A DNA stretch of 64,000 nucleotides from Okapia johnstoni (taxonomy: Eukaryota; Chordata; Mammalia; Artiodactyla; Giraffidae). Each line of letters starts with the position of its first letter. Positions within the stretch are counted from its first letter, which is position 1. The notes beneath the pieces are model-generated. The model saw only the letters and a program-made list of their open reading frames with translations. It had not been told where the DNA came from and ran no database searches. The translations under genes and the position numbers were made by a program. The stretch is taken from contig CM044314.1 of assembly GCA_024291935.2 (NCBI GenBank), positions 26,448,001-26,512,000 of the forward strand, written 5' to 3'. Below, one piece after another: positions 47,538 through 59,387 of the stretch.

Positions 47538-48154
47538 TTTTTTTTTTTTTTTTTTTGGCTGTGCTAGGTCTTTGTTGCTGTGCAGGCTTTTCTCTAGTTG
47601 TGGCTGCTGCTGCTGCTACTGCTAAGTCGCTTCAGTCGTGTCCGACTCGGTGCGACCCCATAGACGGCAGCCCACCAGGCTCCGCCATCCCTGGGATTCT
47701 TCAGGCAAGAATACTGGAGTGGGTTGCCATTTCCTTCTCCAGTGCATGAAAGGGAAAAGTGAAAGTGAAGTTGCTCAGTTGTGTCCAACTCTTAGCGACC
47801 CCATGGACTGAAGCCTGCCAGGCTCTTCCATCCATGGGATTCTCCAGGCAAAAGAGTACTGGAGTGGGGTGCCCTAGTTGTGGCAAGTGGCAGCTACTCT
47901 CTAGTTGTGGTGCACGGGCTTCTCATTCCAGGGGCTTCTCTTGTTGCCTGCGGAGCACTGGCTCTAGGGCTTCAGTAGTTGTGGCATGTGGGCCCAGTAG
48001 TTGTGGCTTTTGGGCTCTAGAGCAGGGGCTCAATAATTGTGGCATGTGGGCTTAGTTGCTGCTCAGCATGTGGAATCTTCCTGGATCAGGGATTGAACCC
48101 ATGTCTCCTGCATTGGCTGGCAGATTCTTTACCACTGAGCCACCAGGGAAGCCC
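47538..48154 (-). repeat. CHR-type SINE inserted in the antisense L1
   Basis: A poly-T start (reverse A-tail) at 47538, GGCTGTGCTAGGTCTTTG and a long CHR body with repeated CAGTAGTTGTGGC, ending in the tRNA-like head ACTGAGCCACCAGGGAAGCC. L1 sequence resumes on its right side. A BovA2 is nested in it. Confidence 0.85.
47604..47873 (-). repeat. BovA2 SINE nested in the CHR SINE, with TSD
   Basis: CTGCTGCTACTGCTAAGTCG head side and two tandem BovA units. A perfect 10-bp duplication, CTAGTTGTGG, lies at 47594-47603 and 47874-47883, showing it inserted into the CHR SINE. Confidence 0.92.
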
Positions 48155-49656
48155 TATATTTAGTGTTTTAAGGAACCTCCATACTGTTCTCTGTAGTGGT
48201 TGTACCAGTTTACATTCCCACTGACCCTGTAGGAAGGTTCCCTTTTCTCTACACCCTCTCCAACATTTATGGTTGGTAGACCTTTTGATAATGGCTATTC
48301 TAACCAGTGTGAGGAGATACCTTATTGTAGTTTTGATTTGCATTTCTCTAATAATTAACAGTGTTAAACATCTTTTCATGTACTTTTTGGCCATCTGTAT
48401 GACATCTTTGGAGAAATGTCTATTTAAATATTCTGCCCATTTTGATTGGTTGTTTGTTTTTTTATTTGAGCTGCATGAGCTGTTGTATATTTTGGGGATT
48501 AATCCCTTTTGGTTGCTTCATTTGTACATATTTTCTCCCATTCTGTGGGTTCTCTTTTCTTTTTGTTTGTGGTTTCCTTTGCTGTGCAAAAGCTTTTAAG
48601 TTTAACTAGAACACATTTGCTTATTTTTGTTTCGTTTTCATTACTCTAGGAGGTTGATCTGAAAGATATTGCTATAATTTATGTAAAGTGTTCTGCCTAT
48701 GTTTTCCTCTAGGAGTTTTATAGTATGCAATCTTATCTTAGGTCTTTCTTTAATCCATTTTGAGTTTACTCTTATATATTGTATCAGAGAATGTTCTAAT
48801 TTCTTTTACATGTAATTGTGCAGTTTTCCCAGCACCACTTGTTGAAGAGACTGTCTTTTCTTCATGGTGTATTCTTGCCTCCTTTGTCATAGATTAACTG
48901 ACCATAGGTACTTAGGTTTATTTCTGGGCTTTCTATCCTGTTCCATTGATCTATAAGTAGCTTCACTGATCAATTTGGACCACCTAAAATTCCTTTGGCT
49001 TCCCTCTGCTAAATGGTTGGGCATGGAGCTCAACCATGTTCAAGTATTAAACATGCAAAAAGCCTAACTCACTGTGTCATAAACTAATTTTTCTTGGTTC
49101 TTCTTCATCTTTAAAACTGTTCATATTAGTGAGCGTAGCTGCTCACTAATAAAATTAACATTTACTTTAATAAGTTCCAGATGTCTAAAAGGAAGTCTTT
49201 AGAAGGAAGATTTTTACCAAGTATTATAACTTTTTGCTACTGAAGCATTATAACTAGCTACAATCTTTCATTTTATTTAACCTCCCTTTTCCTCTCACAA
49301 ATTTACACTAGTTAGGCTAGCCAAAAAACAAGCCTTGTTTTATGAGAATGAGTCCTCTAAATTCACCTAGAATAACATTGAGTCATATTTCTGAATGAAT
49401 TATTTCCATCCTCAGACTTGTAAGTCATGATTTTTTGAGTCCCTCATCTTTAAGTTTTGACATCATTTGAGCATGCATTCTGTTGTATAAGAATGAACAG
49501 CACACAGAAAGCATCATTGTGTGCCAAAATGGGAACAGATTTAATAAAGTGAAAATTTTGATACTACCCTTCGGAAAAATTATAGCTCCTTTAAGGAAAG
49601 AGCTGGGTTTACTTATTTATACAAATATCTTATCACGGTTAACCAAGTGTTTTATT

Positions 49657-52332
49657 TTGGAATCCCTTAGAAGAAATGGAGGAGCCATCATAGTCAACAA
49701 AAGAGTCTGAAATGCAGTACTAGGATGCAATCTCAAAAATGACAGAATGATCTCTGTTCGTTTCCAAGGCAAACCATTCAATATCACAGTAATCCAAGTC
49801 TATGCCCCAACCAGTAACGCCTGAACAAGCTCAAGTTGAATGGTTCTATGAAGACCTACAAGACCTTTTAGAACTAGCACGCAAAAAAAGATGTCCTTTT
49901 CATTATACGGGACTGGAATGCAAAAGTAGGAAGTCAAGAGATACTTGGAGTAACAGGCAAATTTGGCCTTGGAGTACAGAATGAAGCAGGGAAAAGGCCA
50001 ATATAGTTTTGCTAAGAGAACACACTGGACATAGCAAACACCCTCTTCTAACAACACAGGGGAAGACTCTACACATGGACATCAACAGATGGTCAACACC
50101 AAAATCAGATTGATTATATTCTTTGCAGCCAAAGATGGAGAAGCTCTATACAGTCAGCATAAACAAGACCGGGAGCTGACTGTGGCTCAGATCATGAACT
50201 CCTTATTGCCAAATTCAAACTGAAATTGAAGAAAGTAGGGAAAACTGCTACCATTCAGGTATGACCTAAATCAAATCCCTTATGATTATACAGTGGAAGT
50301 GAGAAATAGATTTAAGGGACTAGATCTGGTAGACAGAGTGCCTGATGAACTGTGGATGGAGGTTCGTGACATTGTACAGGAGACAGGGATCAAGACCATC
50401 CCCAAGAAAAAGAAATGCAAAAAAGCAAAATGGCTGTCTGAGGAGACCTTACAAATAGCTGTGAAAAGAAGAGAAGCGAAAAGCAAAGGAGAAAAGGAAA
50501 GATATACCTATTTGAATGCAGAGTTTCAAAGAATAGCAAGGAGAGATAAGAAAGCCTTCCTCAGCGATCAATGCAAAGAAGTAGAGGAAAACAATAGAAT
50601 GGGAAAGACTAGAGATCTCTTCAAGAAAATTAGAGATACCAAGGGAACATTTCATGTCAAGATGGGCTCGATAAAGGACAGAAATGGTCCGGACCTAACA
50701 GAAGCTGAAGATATTAAGAAGAGGTGGCAAGAATACACAGAAGAACTGTACAAAAAAGATCTTCATGACCCAGATAAACACGATGGTATGATCACTCACC
50801 TAGAGCCAGACATCCTGGAATGTGAAGTCAAGTGGGCCTTAGAAAGCATCACTACGAACAAAGCTAGTGGAGGTGATGGAATTCCAGTTGAGCTATTTCA
50901 AATCCTAAAAGAAGATGCTGTGAAAGTGCTGCACTCAAAATGTCAGCAAATATAGAAAACTCAGCAGTGGCCACAGGACTGGAATAGGTCACTTTTCATT
51001 CCAATCCCAAAGAAAGGCAATGCCAAAGAATGCTCAGACTACTGCACAATAGCACTCATCTCACATGCTAGTAAAGTAATGCTCAAAATTCTCCAAGCCA
51101 GGCTTCAGCAATACGTGAACCGTGGACTTCCAGACGTTCAAGCTGGTTTTAGAAAAGGCAGAGGAACCAGAGATCAAATTGCCAACATCCACTGGATCAT
51201 CGAAAAAGCAAGAGAGTACCAGAAAAACATCTATTTCTGCTTTATTGACTATGCCAAAGCCTTTGACTGTGTGGATCACAATAAACTGTGGAAAATTCTG
51301 AAAGAGATGGGAATACCAAGCCACCTGACCTGCCTCTTGAGAAACCTGTATGCAGGTCAGGAAGCAACAGTTAGAACTGGACATGGAACAACAGACTGGT
51401 TCCAAATAGGAAAAGGAGTATGTCAAGGGTGTATATTGTCACCCTGCTTACTTAACTTATATGCAGAGTACATCATGAGAAACGCTGGGCTGGAGGAAGC
51501 ACAAGCTGGAATCAAGATTGCCAGGAGAAATATCAATAACCTCAGACATGCAGATGACACCACCCTTATGGCAGAAAGCAAAGAAGAACTAAAGAACCTC
51601 TTGATGAAAGTGAAAGAGGAGAGTGAAAAAGTTGGCTTAAAACTCAACATTCAGAAAACTAAGATCATGGCATCCAGTCCCATCACTTCATGGCAAATAG
51701 ATGGAGAAACAGTAGGAACAGTGGCTGACTTTATTTTGGGGGGCTCCAAAATCACTGCAGATGGTGACTGCAGACATGAAATTAAAAGGCGCTTACTCCT
51801 TGGAAGGAAAGTTATGACCAACCTAAACAGCATATTAAAAAACAGAGACATTACTTTGCCAACAAAGGTCTGTTTAGTCAAGTCTATGGTTTTTCCAGTA
51901 GTCATGTACGGATGTGAGAGTTGGACTATAAAGAAAGCTGAGTGCCAAAGAATTGATGCTTTTGAACTATGGTGTTGGAGAAGACTCTTGAGAGTCCCTT
52001 GGACTGCAAGGAGATCCAGCCAGTCCATCCTAAAGGAGATCAGTCCTGGGTGTTAATTGGAAGGACTGATGTTAAAGCTGAAACTCCAATACTTTGGCTA
52101 CCTCATGCGAAGAGCTGACTCATTTGAAAAGACCCTGATGCTGGGAAAGATTGAAGGCAGGAGGAGAAGGGGCCGACAGTGGATGAGATGGTTTGATGGC
52201 ATCACTGACTTATTGGGTGTGAGTTTGGGTAAACTCCGGGAGCTGGTGATGGACAGGGAGGCCTGGCGTGCTGCGGTTCATAGGGTCGCAAAGAGTCGGA
52301 CACGACTGAGTGACTGAACTGAACTGAACTGA
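49657..52332 (+). mobile_element. Young 5'-truncated BovB LINE with mostly open ORF2
   Basis: 2.7 kb starting in the endonuclease region and ending TGAGTGACTGAACTGAACTG. The frame is broken in the endonuclease part (before 50293). From 50293 to 52317 one frame is interrupted only by TAG at 50953 (a Trp codon elsewhere) and TAA at 52054 (a Ser codon elsewhere). The reverse transcriptase is otherwise complete: FIDYAKAFDCVDH near 51240, GVCQGCILSP near 51418 and the active-site box at 51547, which reads HADD rather than YADD. It lies in PRXL2C intron 5 in sense orientation. Confidence 0.93.
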
Positions 52333-53032
52333 TTTGATAAAAAGCCAGTTTATGATATTAAATCTACAATGGTTAGTGTAGACAGCATATAGGTACAATG
52401 CAGAAAACATGCCTCTTATAATATTTAGTAATCTAATGTAGTTTTATGTTAAAATTCTGGTCTTGATTCCAAGAATCAAAGTAAACAGGACCTAGACTAT
52501 AAATTACTACTATTTTATTTGAGCAGATAGAAGAATTGTATTATAACTGATTGTCTTAGTGCTCTTACTTTTCAACCTCTTTTAATCTATGGTTATAATA
52601 TACATAGGCTATTAAATTGGTAATTAGGAGTAAATTTTTTAAGGAAGTGATTTATTCTGTTATCACATTTAAGAAACATGATTTTCTGGTTTTATATCTA
52701 CACTAGTTCCATATTCTTCCTGTCTGTTTGACAAGCTGTTTTATTTAATTACATTTAATGAAACCTAACAGAAGGTTATAATTTAAGAGTCTTTCCCTTT
52801 GGAGCTCATAAAGCATTAAGTACCAACCTTATTTAACCATAATTTTTGTTGTGCTTTACTACCTTAATTAAAATGTATTGTGTCATTATATGGAGAATGC
52901 TCTGTACTCCAGGTAAATAACTTTCATTTGGACTAATTAGAAGTTAAAATACTGCTCTGATTCTAGAAAGCAGTACATCTAATAAATAATCCTGTATGTT
53001 AACCTTTACCTTATATTCTTATTCTCTTCTAG
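52333..53032. other. PRXL2C intron 5, right part
   Basis: AT-rich intronic DNA with no recognised repeat. It ends with the pyrimidine tract and TTCTCTTCTAG acceptor of exon 6. Confidence 0.5.
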
Positions 53033-53160
53033 GTAACAACATCCATTTTATACACCATGATAGGAATAGGTTGGATCATAAACCCATCAACTCTGTTTTA
53101 CAGCTTGTAGGAGTTCAGCATGTGGACTTTACAAGCAGACCTTCAGTTATCCATGTGTGA
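53033..53160 (+). CDS. PRXL2C: PRXL2C exon 6 (C-terminus and stop)
   Basis: Acceptor TTCTCTTCTAG; 41 codons plus stop, phase 1 at the start. It encodes NNIHFIHHDRNRLDHKPINS, then VLQLVGVQHVDFTSRPSVI, HV, and TGA at 53158-53160. The C-terminus matches human PRXL2C almost residue for residue. Confidence 0.95.
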
Positions 53161-54449
53161 CATTACAGACTCTCTCAATTTCAAATGAACCTTGGGACAT
53201 GACCTGAAAGATGGGAATGTCATATCCTCTTGCCATGCCTATCTTGTTGACCCTCCCCAGCCTTTGAGGAGTTATGGAACCGTAAACAGGCTTTGTACCA
53301 CCAGTTAAATAGCATGCTGAGAGAGATCAGTTGTCAAAAATGTGATATCTGTAATTTTATAGCTTTTAAGGTTTTATTTTATATAACAATTTTTGTAAAA
53401 AAAAAAAAAAACTAAATTTTACTTACACAAAGTAAAACTTTAAAAGCTATAAAATTATAAATACCATTCTTTATTTTACCTTATGCTATATCCATTCAAT
53501 GAAGATATTTTTGGCCATTAAAATCATACATTTTTATGAAGAACATACAAGGAGAAAGGGAAGCAACTAAGAACATTTGATCCATTGAGAAAAGCAGGAA
53601 CTCAGACTCTATGAACAGCATAATCATATTTTTATAGGTATAGATTTATATTTTTGTTTGCTTAAAAAGAAAGACAGGAAGTAAACACACCAGAGTATCA
53701 CCAGTAGGTATTGCTAGTTGGTAGGATTACAGGGTTTTTTTTTCCTGTACTTTTCTATATTTCCCAACTATTCTGTTATGAGCATGATTCATTTTTTGGC
53801 AAAGAAAAGGTCTTTAAAAATTATGTGAAGAATATGTTCCTACATAGCAAGCTCCACAAAGGTGCAGTTACACAGGCTGCAGGCCATAAGTTTCTAATTC
53901 TTTACTCAGAGGAAACACAGCAGACCAAACCTACGTATAGCCTACATTCACAGCCTTTGACCGCACACCCAGTATCTATTTCACTAGGATTTTGTTTAGG
54001 GGGACAGGGGCTACTAGTAAAAGGAGAAAAATATGTTTGCAATATTTAATATGTATTTAAAATATAATCAGTAAGCTTTTTGAAAGGAAATTTTAAGCAT
54101 TGTTTAAGCTGAAAAAATAAGAAATTTTGTAATTTAAATGCACACTATGATTTGGTTGTATATTCTCAAACAGCTTCTATTTCCCACCCCCAAGTTGCTT
54201 TTATTTAATGAACAATTGTCATCTTTTATTTTTCTAGAGTCTTAATATCTTTAGTGGGAAGTGTCCTAGGAATTCTGATGAAAAGTACAGCAAGATTAAA
54301 ATATTGGTAATTATCAGCAAGTATAATACTGCTTTGAACTTAAAATACTTTTATATCAAAATATAAAGGTCATACACAAAATATAAAAGTGTCCAAAAAT
54401 CTGAATCTATTTTCATATGTATATAGACAGAAATCATATTTTTAATAAA
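53161..54449 (+). other. PRXL2C: PRXL2C 3' UTR (extent uncertain)
   Basis: Noncoding AT-rich sequence follows the stop codon. The first canonical AATAAA that I can find is at 54444-54449. Usage of this signal is not shown by the sequence. The 112-codon ORF at 53711-54049 is unsupported. Confidence 0.4.
53352..53457 (+). other. Strong hairpin in the PRXL2C 3' UTR
   Basis: Arm 1 at 53353-53377 and arm 2 at 53433-53457 are reverse complements over about 25 bases with a single position that becomes a G-U pair in RNA. The loop is about 55 bases and contains a long A-run. AT-rich, so stability is moderate. Confidence 0.85.
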
Positions 54450-55240
54450 TGAAAATGGGATAGCTCATAAAAATTAAAATTAAGGTGTTTTGTGCTATTT
54501 TATTAAGTAAGGAAACATTGGTGGCCCACATCCCTTTACTGACTTTAGACTTAAAACTGCTGAATCATAGCTGACACAAAATTTATATATTTACATTTAT
54601 ATTGTACATTATAAAAATGTACATATAAAAATGCCATATTTTTTAAAGATACATAAATGCTTCAGGGAGGAACAGTTACATAAATACAGTGCAAGAGTAA
54701 ATTGCCTACCAAAACAAACACAGTGTGAGAGAAGCTGATGTTGAATAACAGTTTTTTGAAAAGCAAGCATGGCAGTTTATACTTTATTGTTATTGCCCAC
54801 CATTAAGCAGACATTAGAAATGTTTGAAGTCTTGAAGAACTGGTCTGTAAGTCAACCTCCGCTGTCCTCACAACAGTGATATTTTTTTTTAATGGGTCCT
54901 GTATGTTTTGATTTCTTCTGTTTAGAAAGTTGGAAATCTTTAGTGAATTTATTCAATGAATGATGTGGCAAAAAAAAACACAAGACTATCACTTTTGAAC
55001 TTTTTAGCAAATCTATTATTGAAAACTAACCTTACATTGAAATCGTAAGACACTGAAGACATTGAAATTGGCCCCTAAGAAGCAAACTAAACAAAATAAA
55101 TAATGAAAGCTCAAATGGGATAGAGATTTAATTTTAAATTCTATAACTTTGCTTTATAGTTTCCAAACTTATGATATAGCTCCTACTTTTAATTGGGTAA
55201 AAGTGAATTCTGCATCAGAAAGAAATGAATTTTTGTTCTT
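54450..55240. other. Intergenic after PRXL2C, nothing assigned
   Basis: AT-rich DNA with several A-runs and no recognised gene or repeat. Confidence 0.4.
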
Positions 55241-55244
55241 ATTG

Positions 55245-55345
55245 GTGTTGTTTAGTCACTAAGTTGTGTCCAACACTTTTGCAACTCCATGGACTGTAGC
55301 CCACCAGGCTCCACTATCTACAGGATTTCCCAGGCAAGAATAATG
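55245..55345 (-). repeat. BovA-type SINE fragment
   Basis: GTTGTTTAGTCACTAAGTTG and CCATGGACTGTAGCCCACC with CCCAGGCAAGAATAATG. A partial BovA unit next to a short BovB tail piece (55350-55417). Confidence 0.75.
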
Positions 55346-55417
55346 ATTGTTCTTGTTCAGTGGCTAAGTTGTATCTAACTCTCCATGGACTGCAACACGC
55401 CAGGCTTCCCTGTCCTT

Positions 55418-57373
55418 CAGTTCAGTTCAGTTCAGTCGCTTAGTCGTGTCTGACTCTTTCCGACCCCATGAATTGCAGCACAACAGGCCTCCCTGTCCAT
55501 CACCAACTCCTGGAGTTTACCCAAACTCATGTCCAATGAGTCGGTGATGCCATCCAGCCATCTCATCCTCTGTCGTCCCCTTCTCCTCCTGCCCGCAATA
55601 CTTCCCAGCATCAGGATCTTTTCCAATGACTCAGCTCTTTGCATCAGGTGGCCAAAGTATTGGAGTTTCAGCTCAACATCAGTCCTTCCAATGAACACCC
55701 AGGACTGATCTCCTTTAGGATGGACTGGTTGGATCTCCTCACAGTCCAAGGGACTCTCAAGAGTCTTCTCCAATACCACAGTTCAAAAGCATCAATTCTT
55801 CGGCACTCAAGCTTTCTTCACAGTCCAACTCTCAAATCCATACATGACTACTAGAAAAACCATAGCCTTGACTGGATGGACCTTTGTTGACAAAGTAATG
55901 TCTCTGCTTTTTAATATGCTCTCTAGGTTGGTCATAACTTTCCTTCCAAGGAGTAAGCGCCTTTTAATTTCATGTCTGCAGTCACCATCTGCAGTGATTT
56001 TGGAGCCCAAAAAAATAAAGTCTGATGCTGTTTCCACTGTTTTCCCCATCCATCTCCCATGAAGTGGTGGGGCCAGATGCCATGATCTTAGTTTTCTGAA
56101 TGTTGAGCTTTAAGCCAACTTTTTCACTTTCCTCTTTCTTAAAGAGGTTTTAGTTCCTCTTCACTTTCTGCCATAAGGGTGGTGTCATCTGCATATCTGA
56201 GGTTATTGATATTTCTTCCGGCAACCTTGATTCCAGCTTGCGCTTCCTCCAGCCCAGCGTTTCTCATGATGTACTCTGCATATAAGTTAAATAAGCAGGG
56301 TGACAATATACAGCCTTGACGTACTCCTTTTCCTATTTGGAACCAGTCTGTTGTTCCATGTCCAGTTCTAACTGTTGCTTCCTGACCTGCATACAGGTTT
56401 CTCAAGAGGCAGGTCAGGTGGTCTGGTATTCCCATCTCTTTCAGTATTTTCCACAGTTTATTGTGATCCACACAGTCAAAGGCTTTGGCATAGTCAATAA
56501 AGCAGAAATAGATGTTTTTCTGGTACTCTCTTGCTTTTTCGATGATCCAGTGGATGTTGGCAATTTGATCTCTGGTTCCTCTGCCTTTTCTAAAACCAGC
56601 TTGAACATATGAAAGTTCACCGTTCACGTATTGCTGAAGCCTGGCTTGGAGAATTTTAAGCATTACTTTACTAGCGTGTGAGATGAATACAATTGTGCAG
56701 TAGTTTGAGCATTCTTTGGCATTGCCTTTCTTTGGGATTGGAATGAAAACTGACCTTTTCCAGTCCTGTGGCCACTGCTGAGTTTTCCAAATTTGCTGCC
56801 ACATTGAGTGCAGCACTTTCACAACATCATCTTTTAGGATTTGAAAGAGGTCAACCATAATTCCATCACCTCCACTAGCTTTGTTGGTAGTGATGCTTCC
56901 TAAGGCCCACTTGACTTCACATTCCAGGATGTCTGGCTCTAGGTGAGTGATCACACCATCGTGATTATCTGGGTCGTGAAGATCTTTTTTGTACAGTTCT
57001 TCTGTGTATTCTTGCCACCTCTTAATATTATCTGCTTCTCTTCAGTCCATACCATTTCTGTCCTTTATTGAGTCCATCTTTGCATGAAATGTTCCCTTGG
57101 TATCTCTAATTTTCTTGAAGAGATCTCTAGTCTTCCCATTCTCTTGCTTTCCTCTATTTCTTTGCACTGATCACTGAGGAAGGCTTTCTTATCTCTCCTT
57201 GCTATTCTTTGGCACTCTGCATTCAAATGGGTATATCTTTCCTTTTCTCCTTTGCTTTCCACTTCTCTTCTTTCCACAGCTATTTGAAAGGCCTCCTCAG
57301 ATAGCCATTTTGCTTTTTTGCATTTCTTTTTCTTGGGGATGGTCTTGATCCCTGTCTCCTATACAATGTCACA
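55418..57373 (-). mobile_element. 5'-truncated BovB LINE, antisense, with intact YADD box
   Basis: Reverse BovB from the terminal CAGTTCAGTTCAGTTCAG to a 5' break near ATACAATGTCAC. The minus-strand frame 56139-56954 carries the reverse transcriptase with GVRQGCILSP and LRYADDTTLMAE (catalytic box kept). Frameshifts near 56135 and 56990 separate it from the C-terminal domain (55432-55779 and 55807-56049) and the linker upstream. Confidence 0.93.
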
Positions 57374-57463
57374 TCAATGAGTAGCAAAAAAGGAGAAAAT
57401 AACTTGGGAAAAGATATACACAATGCATGTAGCAGCAAAAAATGATTACTATCAATAATATAT

Positions 57464-57666
57464 CCAGGGACTTCCCTTGTGGTCCAGTGGCTAAGACTCC
57501 ACACTCCAGAGCAAGGGGCCCAGATTTAATCCCTGGTCAGGGAATTAGATCCCACATGCCTCAACTGAGAGTACACAGGCTGCAACTGAAAAAGATCTCA
57601 CATGCAACAACTAAAAAAAGGTCCCGTGTGCCACAACTAAGATCTGGTGCAGTCAAATAAATTAAA
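57464..57666 (+). repeat. CHR-type SINE
   Basis: GGGACTTCCCTTGTGGTCCA head, TTAATCCCTGGTCAGGGAAT core, and repeated AACTAAAAAAAGG / CAACTAAGATCTGG tail motifs typical of CHR-2. Confidence 0.82.
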
Positions 57667-57859
57667 AATATATTTATCAGAACTTCTACAAATCAGTTTT
57701 TTAAAGTTAAACAATATAATAGGATAAATAGGCAAAAGAAATCAGTCACTTCAAAGTTAGAAAGCATAGTGCACAAGATTACTCTCCCTTTTGATACCAG
57801 CTGCCATTTTAAGGGGGTCCAAAACCATATATTCAGGTTGGATAATTTGTTAAAAGGAC

Positions 57860-57990
57860 TCATGGTGGGCGTGGGGGGTGGGAGAGAGGCTCAAGGAGGA
57901 GGGCATATATGTATACATATAGCTGATTCACGTTGTTGTACAGCAGAAATTAACACATTATAAAGCAATTATACTCCAATTAAAGATAAA
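57860..57990 (+). mobile_element. L1 3' terminus
   Basis: CATATAGCTGATTCACGTTG, GTTGTACAGCAGAAATTAAC and AAAGCAATTATACTCCAATT mark a ruminant L1 3' end. Confidence 0.8.
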
Positions 57991-58494
57991 AAGGACTCAC
58001 AGAATTCAGTGAAAGCTGTTATACTCACAATTATAGTTTATCACAGGGAAAGGACTAAAATCATTACACCTTAAAAATCTTGAAAAGATTTAAATGAGCC
58101 AAGGGAAAAAAGCACATAGGGCCAAGTCCAGGAAAGTACCAAATGTAGAGCTTCTAGTTGCCCTCTCCCCGTGGGCACTGTTTCTTTCCTGGCATCGATG
58201 GTGATCAAAGGCATGGGGTACTGCCAACCAGGGAAACTCATCCAAGCCAATATCCAGAGTGTTTACCAGAGCTTCATGGTTAACGCCTCAGGCAGCTGAC
58301 TTCCGTCTCCAGAGGTTAAGCTGATACCACATAACTAAAAACTTCTACCATAAATTGTATTTTTAAAATTGAACAAATATTCCTTATAACACTGTACAAA
58401 TTAAAGCTGTGCAATGTGTTACTTTGATGCATATATATAATATGATGGCAGTTGTAACGAAATTTATCACATTCTATTATTATAGTACAACATG
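57991..58494. other. Intergenic, nothing assigned
   Basis: No recognised gene or repeat. Confidence 0.4.
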
Positions 58495-58790
58495 TGTGTG
58501 CTTAGTCGCTCAGTTGTGTCTGACTCTTTGCAACCCCATGGGTTGTAGTCCAGCAGACTCCCCTGTCCATGGGGATTCTCCAGACAAGAATACTGGAGTA
58601 GGTTGCCATGCTCTCCTCCAGGGGATCTTCCCAACACAGGAATCAAACCCAGGCAGACTGTTTACTGTCTGAGCCACCAGGGAAACCATGAATACTGGAG
58701 TGGGTAGCCTGTCCCTTCTCCAGGGGATCTTCCCAACCTGGAATCGAACCTGAGTCTCCTGCATTGCAGGTGGGTTCTTTACCAGTTGAA
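58495..58790 (-). repeat. Bov-tA SINE plus adjoining Bov-tA partial copy
   Basis: First copy 58495-58685 (TGTGCTTAGTCGCTCAGTTG to GAGCCACCAGGGAAACC). A second partial copy follows (58690-58787; AATACTGGAGTGGGTAGCC to CAGGTGGGTTCTTTACC). Both antisense, tandem. Confidence 0.85.
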
Positions 58791-59387
58791 TTACTGCAAT
58801 ACTGTTGTTTATATTCATATACTATGTACTATAGTATATGAATTATTTACTATGGCTTGTTTACTACTTGCAGCAGGTTTGTACATTTAAACATCAGTCT
58901 TATCCCCTCACCTCTCATGTCCTGGTAACCACCATTTTGCTTTATGTTTGTTTTTTAATGAATTTGACTATTTTCAGTTCAGTTCTCTAAGCTCTGCCAG
59001 TTCAAGGAAAGACAATCGGAACCCTGGAAAATGTCTGGATTCTGGCCTCAAGCACTGCCACTGCCACTTATGTGGGTCCTTATGTCCTCACTGTGAAAGG
59101 ACAGCCTTGCACCAAATATTGTCAAAGGTGCTTTCAGGCTCTAAAATTCTATGATCAATGGTCAATCTGAAAAACAAACTAGCTAACCAAAAAAGGAAGC
59201 TAAACTACATTTCCTGTGGCCAAATTCTCAACAGCCCAGAGTTCAGCTTATTGAACAGTAGAAAGAATTAATTTGTTCAAGAGACGTGTTACACTCAAAA
59301 CAATCAGTGAGTAATAGCACTTTTCTGCAACTGTCTCAACAGTCTAAAAACAAAATATTAACTTTGATGTGTATACTTCACACGCTA
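58791..59387. other. Intergenic, nothing assigned
   Basis: No recognised gene or repeat. Confidence 0.4.

Larger units (their letters stand above)
46882..48960 (-). mobile_element. L1 3' half, antisense, carrying nested SINEs
   Basis: Antisense L1 3' UTR and ORF2 C-terminal region: AATATTGAGTAGAGTTCCCT, GGATGGACATTGGGTTGCTT, GAGTGGGATTGCTGGATCAT, then after the nested SINE TCTAACCAGTGTGAGGAGAT and TTTCCCAGCACCACTTGTTG. All coding frames are decayed. Confidence 0.85.
35428..53160 (+). other. PRXL2C: PRXL2C gene span (six coding exons)
   Basis: Six exons joined in phase encode peroxiredoxin-like 2C (AAED1), a thioredoxin-fold AhpC/TSA-like protein of the PRXL2 family, predicted to act as a redox protein; a role in ERK/AKT signalling and glycolysis has been reported for the human protein. 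Human PRXL2C is 226 residues as I recall it, and the exons here reproduce it closely from LPVLDA onward. Introns are 439, 886, 321, 4847 and 10554 bp. All junctions are GT-AG with phases 0, 0, 0, 1, 1. The initiating ATG at 35428 is out of frame with the conserved protein (see exon 1). The downstream neighbour is CDC14B in the same orientation, as in human. Confidence 0.95.

Noticed and set aside
51079..52056. 325-codon ORF with reverse-transcriptase motifs
   Set aside because: Part of a BovB LINE, not a domesticated host gene: stops lie on both sides, and sister copies occur in the window.
53711..54049. 112-codon ORF downstream of PRXL2C
   Set aside because: In the probable 3' UTR, no recognisable domain, no supporting splice or start context.
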